From Runella slithyformis DSM 19594 (GTDB lineage: Bacteria; Bacteroidota; Bacteroidia; Cytophagales; Spirosomataceae), in the NCBI RefSeq assembly GCF_000218895.1, contig NC_015703.1, forward strand, positions 1,797,501-1,861,500: 64,000 bases of DNA. Reading direction: 5' to 3'. The position numbers were made by a program, and so were the translations under genes. The stretch's first letter is position 1. The number at the start of each line of letters is the position of its first letter. Below the pieces are notes generated by a model. It ran no database searches. It had not been told where the DNA came from and saw nothing but the letters and a program-made list of their open reading frames with translations. Shown here one piece after another: positions 18,237 to 27,949 of the stretch.

Positions 18237-18244
18237 TACTTTTG
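18237..18244 (+). promoter_or_regulatory. -7 promoter element for queA
   Basis: TACTTTTG matches TAnnTTTG, 43 nt before the queA ATG. A 12-bp palindrome, GCTGGTACCAGC, lies at 18214-18225, about where the -33 box should be, and no TTTG is seen there. Confidence 0.5.
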
Positions 18245-18287
18245 CGGTCTTATTTTTTTTTAAGGTGTCTTTTAGCGAAAAAGATAT

Positions 18288-19331
18288 ATGAAACTTTCCG
18301 AGTTTAAGTTTGACCTTCCTCAGAGCTTAATTGCTCTCTATCCTGCAGACCGCGGCGAGTCCCGTCTTATGGTGGTTAATCGTCAAACCAAAAAGATTGA
18401 ACATAAAAAATTCTCCGAAATTATAGAATACTTCGAAGAAGGCGACGCAATGGTCGTCAACGACACCAAAGTTTTTCCGGCCCGTTTATACGGCCAAAAG
18501 GAAAAAACCGGTGCGAAAATTGAAGTTTTTTTACTTCGTGAGCTTAACCGTGAAATGCGGCTTTGGGACGTACTTGTAGACCCCGCCCGTAAAATTCGGG
18601 TAGGCAATAAATTGTACTTTGGTGATAGTGATTTGGTAGCTGAAGTCATTGACAATACCACCTCTCGCGGGCGGACCATTCGATTCCTGTACGACGGCAA
18701 TCATGATGAGTTGATGCGCGCCATCGACGAATTGGGAGAAACGCCCCTACCTCGCGACATTAAACGCAAAGTGGAAGATGCTGACCGCGAGCGCTACCAA
18801 ACCATTTTTGCGCAACACGTAGGTGCCGTAGCGGCCCCAACGGCAGGAATGCACTTTACCAAAGTGATTCAGCGGAGGATGGAGATCAAGGGCATTAACT
18901 TCACCCCTATCACGTTACACGTTGGCGTAGGCACGTTTCGTCAGGTAGACGTAGAAGACTTAACAAAACACAAAACCGACTCTGAAAACTTTGCCATCAC
19001 GGAGGCTTCTGCCAACGTAATCAACGAAGCATTGGACAAAGGTAAACGTGTGTGTGCCATCGGAACAACCTCTCTCAAAGCCCTGGAGTCGTCTGTATCT
19101 GCCAATAATCGCGTAAAACCTTTTGAAGGCTGGACCGACAAGTTTATCTTCCCGCCGTACGAATTCAAAATTTCTACTTCACTGCTTACCAACCTGCACT
19201 TACCGGAGTCCATCTTACTGATGATGACCTGCGCTTTTGGCGGTCATGACCTTGTAATGGAAGCTTATGAAGAGGCGATCAAAGAAAAATATAAGTTCTT
19301 TAGCTATGGCGATGCCATGCTTATCATTTAA
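18288..19331 (+). CDS. queA: S-adenosylmethionine:tRNA ribosyltransferase-isomerase
   Basis: A 347-residue enzyme that transfers the ribosyl part of S-adenosylmethionine onto 7-aminomethyl-7-deazaguanine in tRNA, making epoxyqueuosine. Family motifs are [20 protein letters not shown] at the start, [23 protein letters not shown]-like [31 protein letters not shown] and [11 protein letters not shown]. Length is typical. It is followed after 87 bp by ispD on the same strand. Cytoplasmic. Confidence 0.95.
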   Translation: MKLSEFKFDLPQSLIALYPADRGESRLMVVNRQTKKIEHKKFSEIIEYFEEGDAMVVNDTKVFPARLYGQKEKTGAKIEVFLLRELNREMRLWDVLVDPARKIRVGNKLYFGDSDLVAEVIDNTTSRGRTIRFLYDGNHDELMRAIDELGETPLPRDIKRKVEDADRERYQTIFAQHVGAVAAPTAGMHFTKVIQRRMEIKGINFTPITLHVGVGTFRQVDVEDLTKHKTDSENFAITEASANVINEALDKGKRVCAIGTTSLKALESSVSANNRVKPFEGWTDKFIFPPYEFKISTSLLTNLHLPESILLMMTCAFGGHDLVMEAYEEAIKEKYKFFSYGDAMLII

Positions 19332-19344
19332 GACCTCTCTAAGT

Positions 19345-19418
19345 CGTTAGTAAACAGTCCATAGCTGCGTTTTTGTATTGATACTGACGGCTGACAACTG
19401 TTCACTAACGATTTTTTT
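19345..19418 (+). terminator. Terminator-like inverted repeat between queA and ispD, ending at the ispD start
   Basis: CGTTAGTAAACAGT (19345-19358) pairs with ACTGTTCACTAACG (19397-19410), 13 of 14 bases, with a 38-nt loop. ATTTTTTT follows and runs straight into the ispD ATG at 19419. It could end queA transcription, or control ispD by hiding its start region. The long loop makes simple termination less certain. Confidence 0.5.
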
Positions 19419-20099
19419 ATGACCAAATTTGCGATTATCGTCGCCGGTGGAAACGGCACTCGAATGGGCAGCAAAACGCCTAAACAATTTATGCCGGTAG
19501 GAGGTAAACCCATTTTAATGCACACCATTGAAAAGTTTATCGCTTACGATTTTTCGCTCCAACTATTATTGGTTCTCCCCGCCAATGAAATGAAAGCCTG
19601 GTACGCCCTTTGTGACAAATACCAGTTTTATCCCCCCATCGTAACCGTCTCCGGAGGCAACAGTCGATTTCAGTCCGTCAAAAATGGTTTGAAAAAAATC
19701 AGTGCAAAAGAAGGATTGGTCGCCGTCCACGATGGCGTTCGCCCCTTTGTTTCTCCGCGTATTATTGCCGAGAGTTTTGAGGTAGCCGCGCAAAAGGGCA
19801 CTGCCATTACGGCGGTTCAACTCAAAGACTCTATCCGCTTTTTGGGTCCGGATGGCTCCAATCAATCCGTTGACCGCGCGGCGTATCGTTTGGTTCAAAC
19901 CCCGCAAACGTTTCGATTAGATTGGATGCGTCAGGCATTTGATACGCCCGAACAACCTTTTTTTACAGATTGTGCCAGTGTTTTAGAGCACTCAGGTCAT
20001 CCCATTACGCTCATTGAAGGAGGCTACGAAAACATTAAAATCACCACCCCTGAAGATTTGTTGTGGGCCGAAGCCTTTGCGGTCCAACCGACACACTAA
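19419..20099 (+). CDS. ispD: 2-C-methyl-D-erythritol 4-phosphate cytidylyltransferase
   Basis: A 226-residue enzyme of the MEP isoprenoid pathway that joins CTP and methylerythritol phosphate. The N-terminal nucleotide-binding signature is clear (IVAGGNGTRMGSKTPKQF, residues about 7-24, with the Arg and Lys of the family). Further motifs are VAVHDGVRPFVS, TAVQLKDSIR, QTPQTFR and FTDCASVLEHSG, then KITTPEDLLWAE near the end. Length is typical. Other MEP genes are not in the window. The start codon sits directly after a T-tract, leaving no room for a usual Shine-Dalgarno. Confidence 0.95.
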   Translation: MTKFAIIVAGGNGTRMGSKTPKQFMPVGGKPILMHTIEKFIAYDFSLQLLLVLPANEMKAWYALCDKYQFYPPIVTVSGGNSRFQSVKNGLKKISAKEGLVAVHDGVRPFVSPRIIAESFEVAAQKGTAITAVQLKDSIRFLGPDGSNQSVDRAAYRLVQTPQTFRLDWMRQAFDTPEQPFFTDCASVLEHSGHPITLIEGGYENIKITTPEDLLWAEAFAVQPTH

Positions 20100-20180
20100 T
20101 TTCCGTTAGCCAACAGCTACACGATTCACTTTTGCCAAGATTTTCCGCAAAGTAAGTATTGCTTTTAATCCTCTGCTCTT

Positions 20181-21164
20181 TTGAAAAACCGTCTTTCCAT
20201 CGAAGCGTATGTTGAGGGCGTGTTAGCCGGCAATCGGCTACTGCTCAGCAGAGCCATTACGTTAATTGAAAGTCAGCTCCCCTCCGACCGAGTTTTAGCC
20301 CAACTTGTTCTGGAGCAATTGTTGCCCCATACAGGATCTGCCATTCGCATCGGCATTACGGGTGTGCCCGGCGTAGGCAAAAGCACGTTCATTGAAGCAT
20401 TTGGAAAAGAGCTGACCGCTACCGGTAAAAAATTGGCTGTTTTGGCCATTGACCCCACCAGTCAACGTTCAAAAGGAAGCATTATGGGGGATAAAACCCG
20501 TATGGAAGAGCTTTCTCATGACCCCTTGGCCTACATTCGCCCTTCTCCTTCCGGCGGTTCGTTGGGCGGAGTAGCCAACAAAACCCGCGAAACCATGCTG
20601 CTGTGCGAAGCGGCAGGGTTTGAAATTATAGTGATAGAAACCGTTGGAGTAGGCCAATCTGAGACCGTCGTAAAAGGAATGGTGGATTTCTTTTTGCTGC
20701 TGATGCTTGCAGGGGCGGGGGATGAACTTCAGGGAATTAAAAAAGGCATCATGGAAATGGCCGATGCGGTCGTGATTACCAAAGCCGACGGTGCTAACCA
20801 AGCAGCGGCACAGCGGGCCGTAGCAGAGTATCAAAATGCGTTTCATTTATTTCCATCCCATGAGAATGGATGGCTCCCCCCTGTGTTGACCTGTTCGGCG
20901 GTAGAGAAAAAAGGGTTAAGCGAAATATGGAGTCAAATTACATTATTTGATTCGCAGGCAAAAGCGGGTGGCTTTCACCTTAAAAATCGTCAACAGCAGA
21001 ACTTGGAATGGATGCATACCCTCATCCGTCAAACCTTAGAAGAACGCTTCTACCATCACCCTCAAATCAGGGAAAAACTTCATGACATTGAGCGGCTCGT
21101 ACAGAATGAAAAATGGCTACCCCTGAGAGCTGCCACTTTTCTGCTGGATTTGTTTCGCCAATAA
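20181..21164 (+). CDS. meaB: MeaB/ArgK-type GTPase, methylmalonyl-CoA mutase chaperone
   Basis: A 327-residue G3E-family GTPase that guards and reloads the cobalamin cofactor of methylmalonyl-CoA mutase. It shows the P-loop GVPGVGKST (61-69), AIDPTSQRSKGSIMGDKTRM, the switch segment ETVGVGQSE, and TKADG for guanine recognition. The start appears to be TTG at 20181; no ATG gives the conserved N-terminus. Mutase genes are not in the window. Its stop is only 2 bp from the stop of the convergent gene at 21167. Confidence 0.93.
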   Translation: MKNRLSIEAYVEGVLAGNRLLLSRAITLIESQLPSDRVLAQLVLEQLLPHTGSAIRIGITGVPGVGKSTFIEAFGKELTATGKKLAVLAIDPTSQRSKGSIMGDKTRMEELSHDPLAYIRPSPSGGSLGGVANKTRETMLLCEAAGFEIIVIETVGVGQSETVVKGMVDFFLLLMLAGAGDELQGIKKGIMEMADAVVITKADGANQAAAQRAVAEYQNAFHLFPSHENGWLPPVLTCSAVEKKGLSEIWSQITLFDSQAKAGGFHLKNRQQQNLEWMHTLIRQTLEERFYHHPQIREKLHDIERLVQNEKWLPLRAATFLLDLFRQ

Positions 21165-21166
21165 TT

Positions 21167-22075
21167 TTACTTTATAATCACAAAGGTAATCGGTACACAT
21201 TTGACCGGCGGACAATCATTTTGAGGCGAAGCTATCTGCACTACCGCCTGACTTTTTCCGGAGGCTGCCGAGCCTGCACCACAGGTGCCGGTTACCGTCA
21301 ATATCTGATAGGTTGTCATAACGGCAGGAGCCACCGTCACCGTCTTAATTGGATTTGCCTGCGTAAGATTAATGGATGCCCCCCCTGTTATGGTGACGGT
21401 AGCAGGCAAAACGCCGTTTTGTGACGAGAGCGTCAGTGTGGCGGTGCTGCCGGCAATAATGGTCGTATCTCCTGCAATCGCCACCACGGGCAACGAGCAC
21501 TGATTGGCAATATTGATAAATGTCCCATTTACCTCTGCGGTTAAGGTACGGGCGGGGTCATCTACTGTTGGTGACGCATACGCCTTTGTAATTACTGTAG
21601 CCGGCAAAGTATTGGAAAAATTTTTAGGAAGGAAAAACAGGTTATAGCATTTGAAAGCATTCGTTCCAATGATTGAGAATTTAATATCAGCAATTGGGAT
21701 CCAGGACTTTCCCACCATAGTACCGTTTCCGAATTCTCCTCTATAAACAACATTTAATGTAAATACAGAAGTATCCGTCCCGATATCGTTCAAAGAACTT
21801 ATGTTTGAGTAGTCTCCTGAAGTAAAATTGTTTCGACTTTTAATAGATGGGGCGGCGAGTTGTGCACTTTTGTAAAAAATCCTCAGATTGGCATTGCCCA
21901 TCACAAAGGCGCTGTCCGGAGCCTGAATTTCAACACTGACAATGACACTGTCACAACTGATGGTTTTGGGTACCAGGCGCAGTTGAAAACTTGTCTGCGA
22001 TAAAGCCTGAGTTGAAAACAGAGCCAATGTTGTGATCAAAAATAACCACCGGCTAACAACTTCACTTTTCTTCAT
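21167..22075 (-). CDS. Secreted protein with a cohesin-like N-terminal domain
   Basis: A 302-residue exported protein I cannot name. The signal peptide is about residues 1-26 (LALFSTQALSQ). Residues about 27-155 are beta-rich, with a pattern like cohesin or cohesin-like CBM folds (VIVSVEIQAPDSAFVMGNAN, LRIFYKSAQL, PIADIKFSIIG). Residues about 190-280 look like an Ig-like domain (IAGDTTIIAGSTATLTLSSQ). The protein ends in a short Cys/Pro tail (NDCPPVKCVPITFVIIK). It lies downstream of the metalloprotease gene with its dockerin-like tail, on the same strand, 160 bp away. The cohesin reading is by eye and needs profile support. Confidence 0.5.
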   Translation of the reverse strand: MKKSEVVSRWLFLITTLALFSTQALSQTSFQLRLVPKTISCDSVIVSVEIQAPDSAFVMGNANLRIFYKSAQLAAPSIKSRNNFTSGDYSNISSLNDIGTDTSVFTLNVVYRGEFGNGTMVGKSWIPIADIKFSIIGTNAFKCYNLFFLPKNFSNTLPATVITKAYASPTVDDPARTLTAEVNGTFINIANQCSLPVVAIAGDTTIIAGSTATLTLSSQNGVLPATVTITGGASINLTQANPIKTVTVAPAVMTTYQILTVTGTCGAGSAASGKSQAVVQIASPQNDCPPVKCVPITFVIIK

Positions 22076-22150
22076 ACAAGAATCATTTATTTTTTCTATT
22101 TCTTGCCGGGAAGGCCATGCTTTACAGCATTTTTCTGTTTTAGAATCAGA

Positions 22151-22178
22151 GGATTAAATCAAAAAAGTGATTTAATCC
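22151..22178. terminator. Perfect 11-bp hairpin between the two secreted-protein genes
   Basis: GGATTAAATCA at 22151-22161 pairs perfectly with TGATTTAATCC at 22168-22178, loop of 6 nt. The T-run follows on the plus strand, opposite to the transcription of both genes, so it is not a classical terminator for the metalloprotease. It may instead protect a 3' end or punctuate the operon. Confidence 0.45.
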
Positions 22179-22235
22179 TTTTTATCAGTTGTTCACAATA
22201 AACTACAATAACAATTACAATAAACGTGCCATTAT

Positions 22236-25200
22236 TTAAAAATTCACCCCGGAAAACCGACCGTTATTTAATCGCCATAAGGTATTGTCATTAGCATCCG
22301 GAGCACCATCCAAATTAAAATCAGATAATAAATACCGGCCTACCCTCCCATTGTCTGCCCGCCATTTACTTGTGTCATTGGCATCTATTTGTGAAAGTGG
22401 ATTTTTTGTACAGTCAGCGGCGTAAAGTACATATATTCCCCCTGCCAATTGCTTTTGCCCGTTAGCCGGTGAGCCTGCGGGAATGTACGATTGCCGGGTG
22501 GAGAAATTGTAACTAAGGGTATTGTTATTGACAGAAATAGCCTGATGAGAAACTACCCCCATGTGATTACGGTGCTCAACCGCAATGTAATAGGGTTGGT
22601 TGGTCGGTAAAACAGGACATGAACTCAGGAAGGAAACATTTCCGTTGGAAAGTAATAATGCAGCCGTACGAAAAACGGTAGTTGAAGCATTTTGAGGACC
22701 GGTACGCAAAGAAACCAAAACCCAGTCTACCGTATTGAGTGGGTAAGAGGCAACTGTTTCCGAACCTGTATAATTCCAAGGGACTCCCGTATAAGGCTGC
22801 CCCGCAGGAGTTGGAACACCCAGCGGGCTGACAGGGGTCTGCCCGGGCAACAGTCCCAGCTGATTCAGCTTAGTTGTCATACTTTGACTTCCGAGATAGG
22901 GGCCTTCCAAAAATAGTGCCACATTTATACAAACTGCCGCCGTAGCAGGTGCCGTAACAATTACCTGAACGACTGTACGACTGCTTTCACAACTATTCAC
23001 AGTTTGTGAGACGTAATAATCAGCAGTACCTAGGGTAGCTGTAGAAGGAATTGGCGCTGTAGTGCTTCCCACATCACCCGAAGAGGTTGTATACCATTGC
23101 AGGTTTGATCCGACGGCACTTAACTGAACAGGGGTTTGTCCCTGTGAGTAATTAATCGGCGTCGAAGCCGTCGGCGCGGCAGGCGTTGCCGTTACCGTAA
23201 CATCTATTTTCGTGCGGGCACTTTCGCAGCCGCTGACGGTCTGCGACACCCAGTAACTTACCGTGCCCGACGCGGTCGTGGAAGGAGTCGGAGCCGAAGG
23301 GCTGCCCGTACCGCTGACAGCAGCGGTATACCATTTCAGATTACTGCCGCTCGCCGTCAAGGCCTCTGCCATCTGACTTTGACAGTAACCGATCGGCGTC
23401 GAAGCCGTCGGCGCGGCAGGCGTTGCCGTTACCGTAACATCTATTTTCGTGCGGGCACTTTCGCAGCCGCTGACGGTCTGCGATACCCAATAACTTACCG
23501 TGCCCGGCGCGGTCGTGGAAGGAGTCGGAGCCGAAGGGCTGCCCGTACCGCTGACAGCAGCGGTATACCATTTCAGATTACTGCCGCTCGCCGTCAAGGC
23601 CTCTGCCATCTGACTTTGACAGTAACCGATCGGCGTCGAAGCCGTCGGCGCGGCAGGCGTTGCATTGATGGTAAATGCCGCGCTTGCTGACCCTATTATA
23701 CTTGGAGAAGTAGATATTACCCGCACTTTATAACCCGTCCCTGAAGCAGAATTTACAGGAATCGTGGCCATCAAGGGACTATTTGTTCCGGTAGTGGGAA
23801 TACTGACGAAATTGCTTCCACTCGCATCCGAAAGTTGTACTGTATACGAAGTAGATAACAAATTGGCCCCTGTAAAACTTACACTGACCGCTTGTCCGGC
23901 GCACACAGTGCCGGGAGTGACTGCACCCGTGGTAATTGACGCAGGAGCAGAGGAATTTACCTGAAGCATATAATCTTCTGTTTCCCCGAATGTAAGCTGT
24001 CCGCACGGATCGGTAACGGCACTGCCCGGCCCCAAGTTAAAACTTGAGCGCACACGAAGCCGAACCAATCCCCCTGCGGTATTTGGAATAACGAACGAAC
24101 CGGTAGCTGTAGGAGACATACGGGGCATGGAAACGAGGCTGTCGCTCCTATAAAATCTTTCATTTAACTCAAACAAACCATCTTGATCAAGATCTGCCCA
24201 AATAGTGAGGTGTTGGTCAAAATAACTGCCCAATCCATCTGCGTTTGATCTCGCTCTGGCAGTAAAAGTATACGTGGCCCCTGCCGTTACATTATATACA
24301 ACCCCTGTAAAATCCCCATAGCTGTCAGTTGAGCAATTGGTATTTATATTATTGATAACATTCGTTGCCCCTTGGGACAGAATAAAATCATCAATTACCA
24401 CTTCAATACTGCTGCATGAATTGCTGAAGGAAGGAATACAATAATTAAGCGCCGTCGTAATCGTAAAAACAGGGCTGTATTGTGTTGAAGAATTGGAAGC
24501 TTTGACCCGATAATAATACGTGGTATACGCCATAGTTGCTTGATCAGTAAAGGTTGTAGTATTGGGGGGAAGCGCTCCAATGACTGAAAAACCTTCACTT
24601 GCAGAAATGACAGAGCGCTCAATGATAAACCCTGACTCATTGGAAGAATTGTCGGAAAATGTCAGCAGTAAGCCCGATACAACCGGTGTTCCGGTAAGAT
24701 TTCCGGGCACATTTGCACCCGTTACGGTGGGGCCGCAGGAAGCAGTATATTGATTGGCGGGATCGGTCCGCAGCAGAAAGCCATCCGTCATTCTGGCATA
24801 TTGGCCTGCCGTAAAACTACTACCGCAACTTACTGAATAGTAAGACATTATATTTGACAACGACGGAGCATATAATTGCCCTTTGGGATCTCGGGCACTT
24901 CCTGTATAGCTACACCCTTGTATACTCACCGAATCCCGGCCGTATGGATCGGCCGGGGTATCACAGATCAGATCTCCTTTAGTATTGCAGTTGGCACCCT
25001 GTATCCCATCACGAGTTACATACTCCCGTTCCGCATTGTTTGTATTAGTACTATTCTGGAATGTATGAAGTAAATTAAAATAATGGCCTAATTCATGCGC
25101 TAAGGTGCGGTTATCTGTGGCGTACTGCGCCTGAACAAAAACACGGTTTGAATTATTTACCGTACTTGGAAAATAAGCATACCCTGCTACCGCAAACGAA

Positions 25201-25664
25201 CCGAAGTAAATACTGTTGGGAAAATAAATATTAATTGCATTGGAAACATCATTGGCATTGCATAACACAGCCTCCTCGGTATTATCGAAGTCATAATAAG
25301 TGGAATTATTAATAAAATTGGGGGATCCGCAAAAGTAAAATTGCAGGCCGGACCCTACATTTTGATAAAAACGGTTGATTTGAACAAGGGCTGTATTTAG
25401 ATCTGCCATGCTGAGGCCGCCGGTACCGTCAGTGTTTCGAAGGATATGAGCCTTAATGGGCAGGTACTGAACAGCCTTAAGGCCGGAAATACGTGCATTT
25501 TTAACAAATTGGCTCTTTAATTGTAAGAGTCGCTTTTCACGGGAAATGATACTGTCGTGGGATTCAGCAGGAGTAGCGCAGGGCAAAAGTTGTGCCGATG
25601 CTTTATTATAAAGCAACAACCAACCTATTAAAGTGACAAAAAAAAGTAAACCGTTAAATTTCAT
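22236..25664 (-). CDS. Secreted M43-type zinc metalloprotease with GEVED, Ig-like repeats and dockerin-like tail
   Basis: A 1142-residue multidomain secreted protein. Signal peptide about 1-24. The protease domain has HELGHYFNLLH (zinc ligands His190, His194, His200; catalytic Glu191), an extended zincin motif of the pappalysin (M43) family, and CDTPADP downstream. Then come a fibronectin-III-like segment (about 315-405), a GEVED domain (ADLDQDGLFELNERF ... GETEDYML) and an Ig/IPT-like domain. Three CxW-type repeats follow, two almost identical. Another beta domain and a C-terminal dockerin-like segment (about 1090-1142, DFNLDGAPDANDNTLWRLNN) end the protein. It probably degrades extracellular protein. 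Confidence 0.85.
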   Translation of the reverse strand: MKFNGLLFFVTLIGWLLLYNKASAQLLPCATPAESHDSIISREKRLLQLKSQFVKNARISGLKAVQYLPIKAHILRNTDGTGGLSMADLNTALVQINRFYQNVGSGLQFYFCGSPNFINNSTYYDFDNTEEAVLCNANDVSNAINIYFPNSIYFGSFAVAGYAYFPSTVNNSNRVFVQAQYATDNRTLAHELGHYFNLLHTFQNSTNTNNAEREYVTRDGIQGANCNTKGDLICDTPADPYGRDSVSIQGCSYTGSARDPKGQLYAPSLSNIMSYYSVSCGSSFTAGQYARMTDGFLLRTDPANQYTASCGPTVTGANVPGNLTGTPVVSGLLLTFSDNSSNESGFIIERSVISASEGFSVIGALPPNTTTFTDQATMAYTTYYYRVKASNSSTQYSPVFTITTALNYCIPSFSNSCSSIEVVIDDFILSQGATNVINNINTNCSTDSYGDFTGVVYNVTAGATYTFTARARSNADGLGSYFDQHLTIWADLDQDGLFELNERFYRSDSLVSMPRMSPTATGSFVIPNTAGGLVRLRVRSSFNLGPGSAVTDPCGQLTFGETEDYMLQVNSSAPASITTGAVTPGTVCAGQAVSVSFTGANLLSTSYTVQLSDASGSNFVSIPTTGTNSPLMATIPVNSASGTGYKVRVISTSPSIIGSASAAFTINATPAAPTASTPIGYCQSQMAEALTASGSNLKWYTAAVSGTGSPSAPTPSTTAPGTVSYWVSQTVSGCESARTKIDVTVTATPAAPTASTPIGYCQSQMAEALTASGSNLKWYTAAVSGTGSPSAPTPSTTASGTVSYWVSQTVSGCESARTKIDVTVTATPAAPTASTPINYSQGQTPVQLSAVGSNLQWYTTSSGDVGSTTAPIPSTATLGTADYYVSQTVNSCESSRTVVQVIVTAPATAAVCINVALFLEGPYLGSQSMTTKLNQLGLLPGQTPVSPLGVPTPAGQPYTGVPWNYTGSETVASYPLNTVDWVLVSLRTGPQNASTTVFRTAALLLSNGNVSFLSSCPVLPTNQPYYIAVEHRNHMGVVSHQAISVNNNTLSYNFSTRQSYIPAGSPANGQKQLAGGIYVLYAADCTKNPLSQIDANDTSKWRADNGRVGRYLLSDFNLDGAPDANDNTLWRLNNGRFSGVNF
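23157..23630. repeat. Two 237-bp tandem direct repeats inside the metalloprotease gene
   Basis: Units at 23157-23393 and 23394-23630 differ at only about three positions, and a third partial copy starts at 23631-23663. Each encodes 79 residues (one Ig-like repeat ending STPIGYCQSQMAEALTASG). Near identity at the DNA level, including third positions, means recent duplication or gene conversion. Copy number is expected to vary between strains. Confidence 0.92.
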
Positions 25665-25917
25665 ACCCTGCCCAATCTCAAATTATACCTGATTCTTTCA
25701 TTTTAACAGGTATAAATAAAATCACACTTTGATATTTACATCCCTGTAAATCAAATTATTACTTATCCAGTAGGGCAATGACATCAATCGGGCAATTAAT
25801 ATGCCAATTTCAGTGTTTAGGGAAGAATAAATATGCTTCATAAGCTCTGTTATTCCAAATATTTCAATATTCCTTTATTATTACCTTCGGTGCTTTTCCG
25901 CAAAGCACTTAATAAAG

Positions 25918-26673
25918 CTATAAATTATTTATATATACCCGGCCCAACATACGCATTTGGCGCGCTATTTGCGCCGTCCTTCGCTGAACATAGGCAGAGG
26001 GGTTCTTGGCAGAAAATCGAAGCGGGCTTGGCAACACAGCGGCGATTCTCGCCGCTTCATTACGCGTAAGAGAAGCCGCAGGCTTGTAAAAAAAACGTTG
26101 GGCGGCAGCCTCATATCCAAACGTCATATTACCGGTTTCTGCCACATTTAAATAGACCTCCAAAATTCGTTCTTTTCCCCATATCACCTCTATTAACAGC
26201 GTGAAATAGGCTTCCAATGCTTTTCTGATATAACTGCGCCCTTGCCAGAGAAACACATTTTTAGCCACTTGCTGGGAAATAGTACTGGCACCCCGTATTT
26301 TTTTTCCCCGGAAGTTATGCTTAAACGCATTTACCATGGATTTAAAATCAAACCCCCAATGCTGCGGAAACAACTGATCCTCCGAAGCCACTACGGATAG
26401 GGGTGCCTCCTTAGACATTTCACTCATGGGTGTCCAATCAGAATATATTTTACTGCTGCGCCCCTCTGAGATTGCTTCAAACTTGCGAACTATCATAAAA
26501 GGCGTGAACCAGACAGGCACAAATTTCAACACCGTTACCCAAATCACGGAACCAATTAAAAAATAAAGGACCGTTTTCAACAGAATACGCACCACCTTTG
26601 AACGCCAATGAGGCGCGGGCGACTTTTGCTTTGATAGAGGAGCATTAGCAGGACGAATGCGATTGGCAGCCAT
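25918..26673 (-). CDS. mtgA: Monofunctional peptidoglycan transglycosylase
   Basis: About 251 residues, a membrane-anchored GT51 enzyme that polymerises lipid II into glycan strands. It has one N-terminal helix (LLKTVLYFLIGSVIWVTVL) and the family motifs SEDQLFPQHWGFDF (first catalytic Glu), RGASTISQQVAKNVFLW, RKALEAYFT and RILEVYLNVAETG. I use the ATG at 26671-26673 (MAANRIRP). The frame continues upstream to 26817, but that would overlap hemW by 50 bp and add an atypical extension. Third gene of a probable OmpA-like/hemW/mtgA unit. Confidence 0.9.
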   Translation of the reverse strand: MAANRIRPANAPLSKQKSPAPHWRSKVVRILLKTVLYFLIGSVIWVTVLKFVPVWFTPFMIVRKFEAISEGRSSKIYSDWTPMSEMSKEAPLSVVASEDQLFPQHWGFDFKSMVNAFKHNFRGKKIRGASTISQQVAKNVFLWQGRSYIRKALEAYFTLLIEVIWGKERILEVYLNVAETGNMTFGYEAAAQRFFYKPAASLTRNEAARIAAVLPSPLRFSAKNPSAYVQRRTAQIARQMRMLGRVYINNL

Positions 26674-26767
26674 AGATACGTGTCTTTTTGGGATAGTTAA
26701 AAGTACTGAAATTGCGGGGAATGAATAAAAAACAGCTTTATAAAAACTAAGAAATTGAGCAGGCTGT

Positions 26768-27922
26768 TCAAACAACAAACAAATCAGACGCAATACGGTC
26801 GGCAAACAGTTTACCATTATAAGTTAAAAACAACACGTTGTCTTCTATAAAAACCCATCCGTAATCCATAAACGCATTCAGGTATTTTTTGTGTGTTTCT
26901 CTCAAATCAATGCCCGCCAACTCCTGAATGATTCTCAAATCACAGCCCCAGATTGTCCGTAAACTTGTCAGAAGATAATCATTCACCTGATCATACGAAG
27001 TTAAAATTTCCATTTCAAAAGGCAGTCTTTCTTCTGTAAGAGACTGAATATAAAGTGCATTGTTGGCAATATTATATTGACGCGAGGGCCCGTTAAATGA
27101 ATGAGCACTTGGTCCAACCCCCAAATAAGGACGCCGTTTCCAGTAGCTGCTGTTGTGCCGGGCGTAGTGACCGTCCCGGGCAAAATTGGAGATTTCGTAC
27201 TGTTCGTAGCGGCTCGCGTTAAGATACATTATCATTTGTTCAAAATGACGAGCTGACAGTTCTTCATTAACGGACTTGATTTTTCCTTTTTTCAGCCAAT
27301 TTCCCAAGACGGTTTTGGGCTCGATGGTGAGGTTATAGGCAGAAATATGGGGTGTATTCAAGGCAACCGCCATTTCCAAATCTTTTTGCCATACTCTGTC
27401 TTCCGAAGCAGTTTCCGACTCTTCCATTCCCAACATTTTTTCACTCATCCCGTACATCAGATCAATGGTCAGATTGTCAAAACCATGATCTTGGGCTCGT
27501 TTGACCGAAGCTTCTGATTCAGCGGCATTGTGCGCCCGATTCATAAATCGCAAATACGGTTCATGAAAGGATTGAAGGCCTATGCTGAGCCGATTGATAT
27601 AGGGCTTGAGAGAGATCAACTTTTCAGCCGTTAAATCATCGGGATTGGCCTCCAGCGTAATCTCAGCTGACGGATGAACGCGGTAAAATTGGTGAATGGT
27701 GTCAAAAATCTGTCCCAATTCGGCCTCCGTCAGCAACGAAGGCGTTCCACCGCCGAAGTAAATGGTTTCTAATTCCCGAGTTGGCAGGTAGTCTTTCTGA
27801 AGCTCCAGTTCACGACAAATCGCTGCCACCAAGTCTGCTTTTGATTTCAGGTTGGTGCTGAAATGAAAGTCGCAGTAATGACAGGCTTGCTTACAAAAAG
27901 GAATGTGGAGGTACAGATGCAT
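26768..27922 (-). CDS. hemW: HemW-type radical SAM protein
   Basis: A 384-residue radical SAM protein of the HemW group, a heme-trafficking relative of coproporphyrinogen oxidase HemN. The cluster-binding motif CKQACHYC (CxxxCxxC) is at residues 10-17, followed by FGGGTPSLL, LEANPDDLT, LSIGLQSFHEPYL and SAYNLTIEP. Having Cys-x3-Cys-x2-Cys without the extra Cys of HemN favours HemW. It starts 27 bp after the stop of the OmpA-like gene, so the two are probably co-transcribed. Cytoplasmic. Confidence 0.92.
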   Translation of the reverse strand: MHLYLHIPFCKQACHYCDFHFSTNLKSKADLVAAICRELELQKDYLPTRELETIYFGGGTPSLLTEAELGQIFDTIHQFYRVHPSAEITLEANPDDLTAEKLISLKPYINRLSIGLQSFHEPYLRFMNRAHNAAESEASVKRAQDHGFDNLTIDLMYGMSEKMLGMEESETASEDRVWQKDLEMAVALNTPHISAYNLTIEPKTVLGNWLKKGKIKSVNEELSARHFEQMIMYLNASRYEQYEISNFARDGHYARHNSSYWKRRPYLGVGPSAHSFNGPSRQYNIANNALYIQSLTEERLPFEMEILTSYDQVNDYLLTSLRTIWGCDLRIIQELAGIDLRETHKKYLNAFMDYGWVFIEDNVLFLTYNGKLFADRIASDLFVV

Positions 27923-27949
27923 TGGGCAAAATTACGCAAAAGCCTTCCA

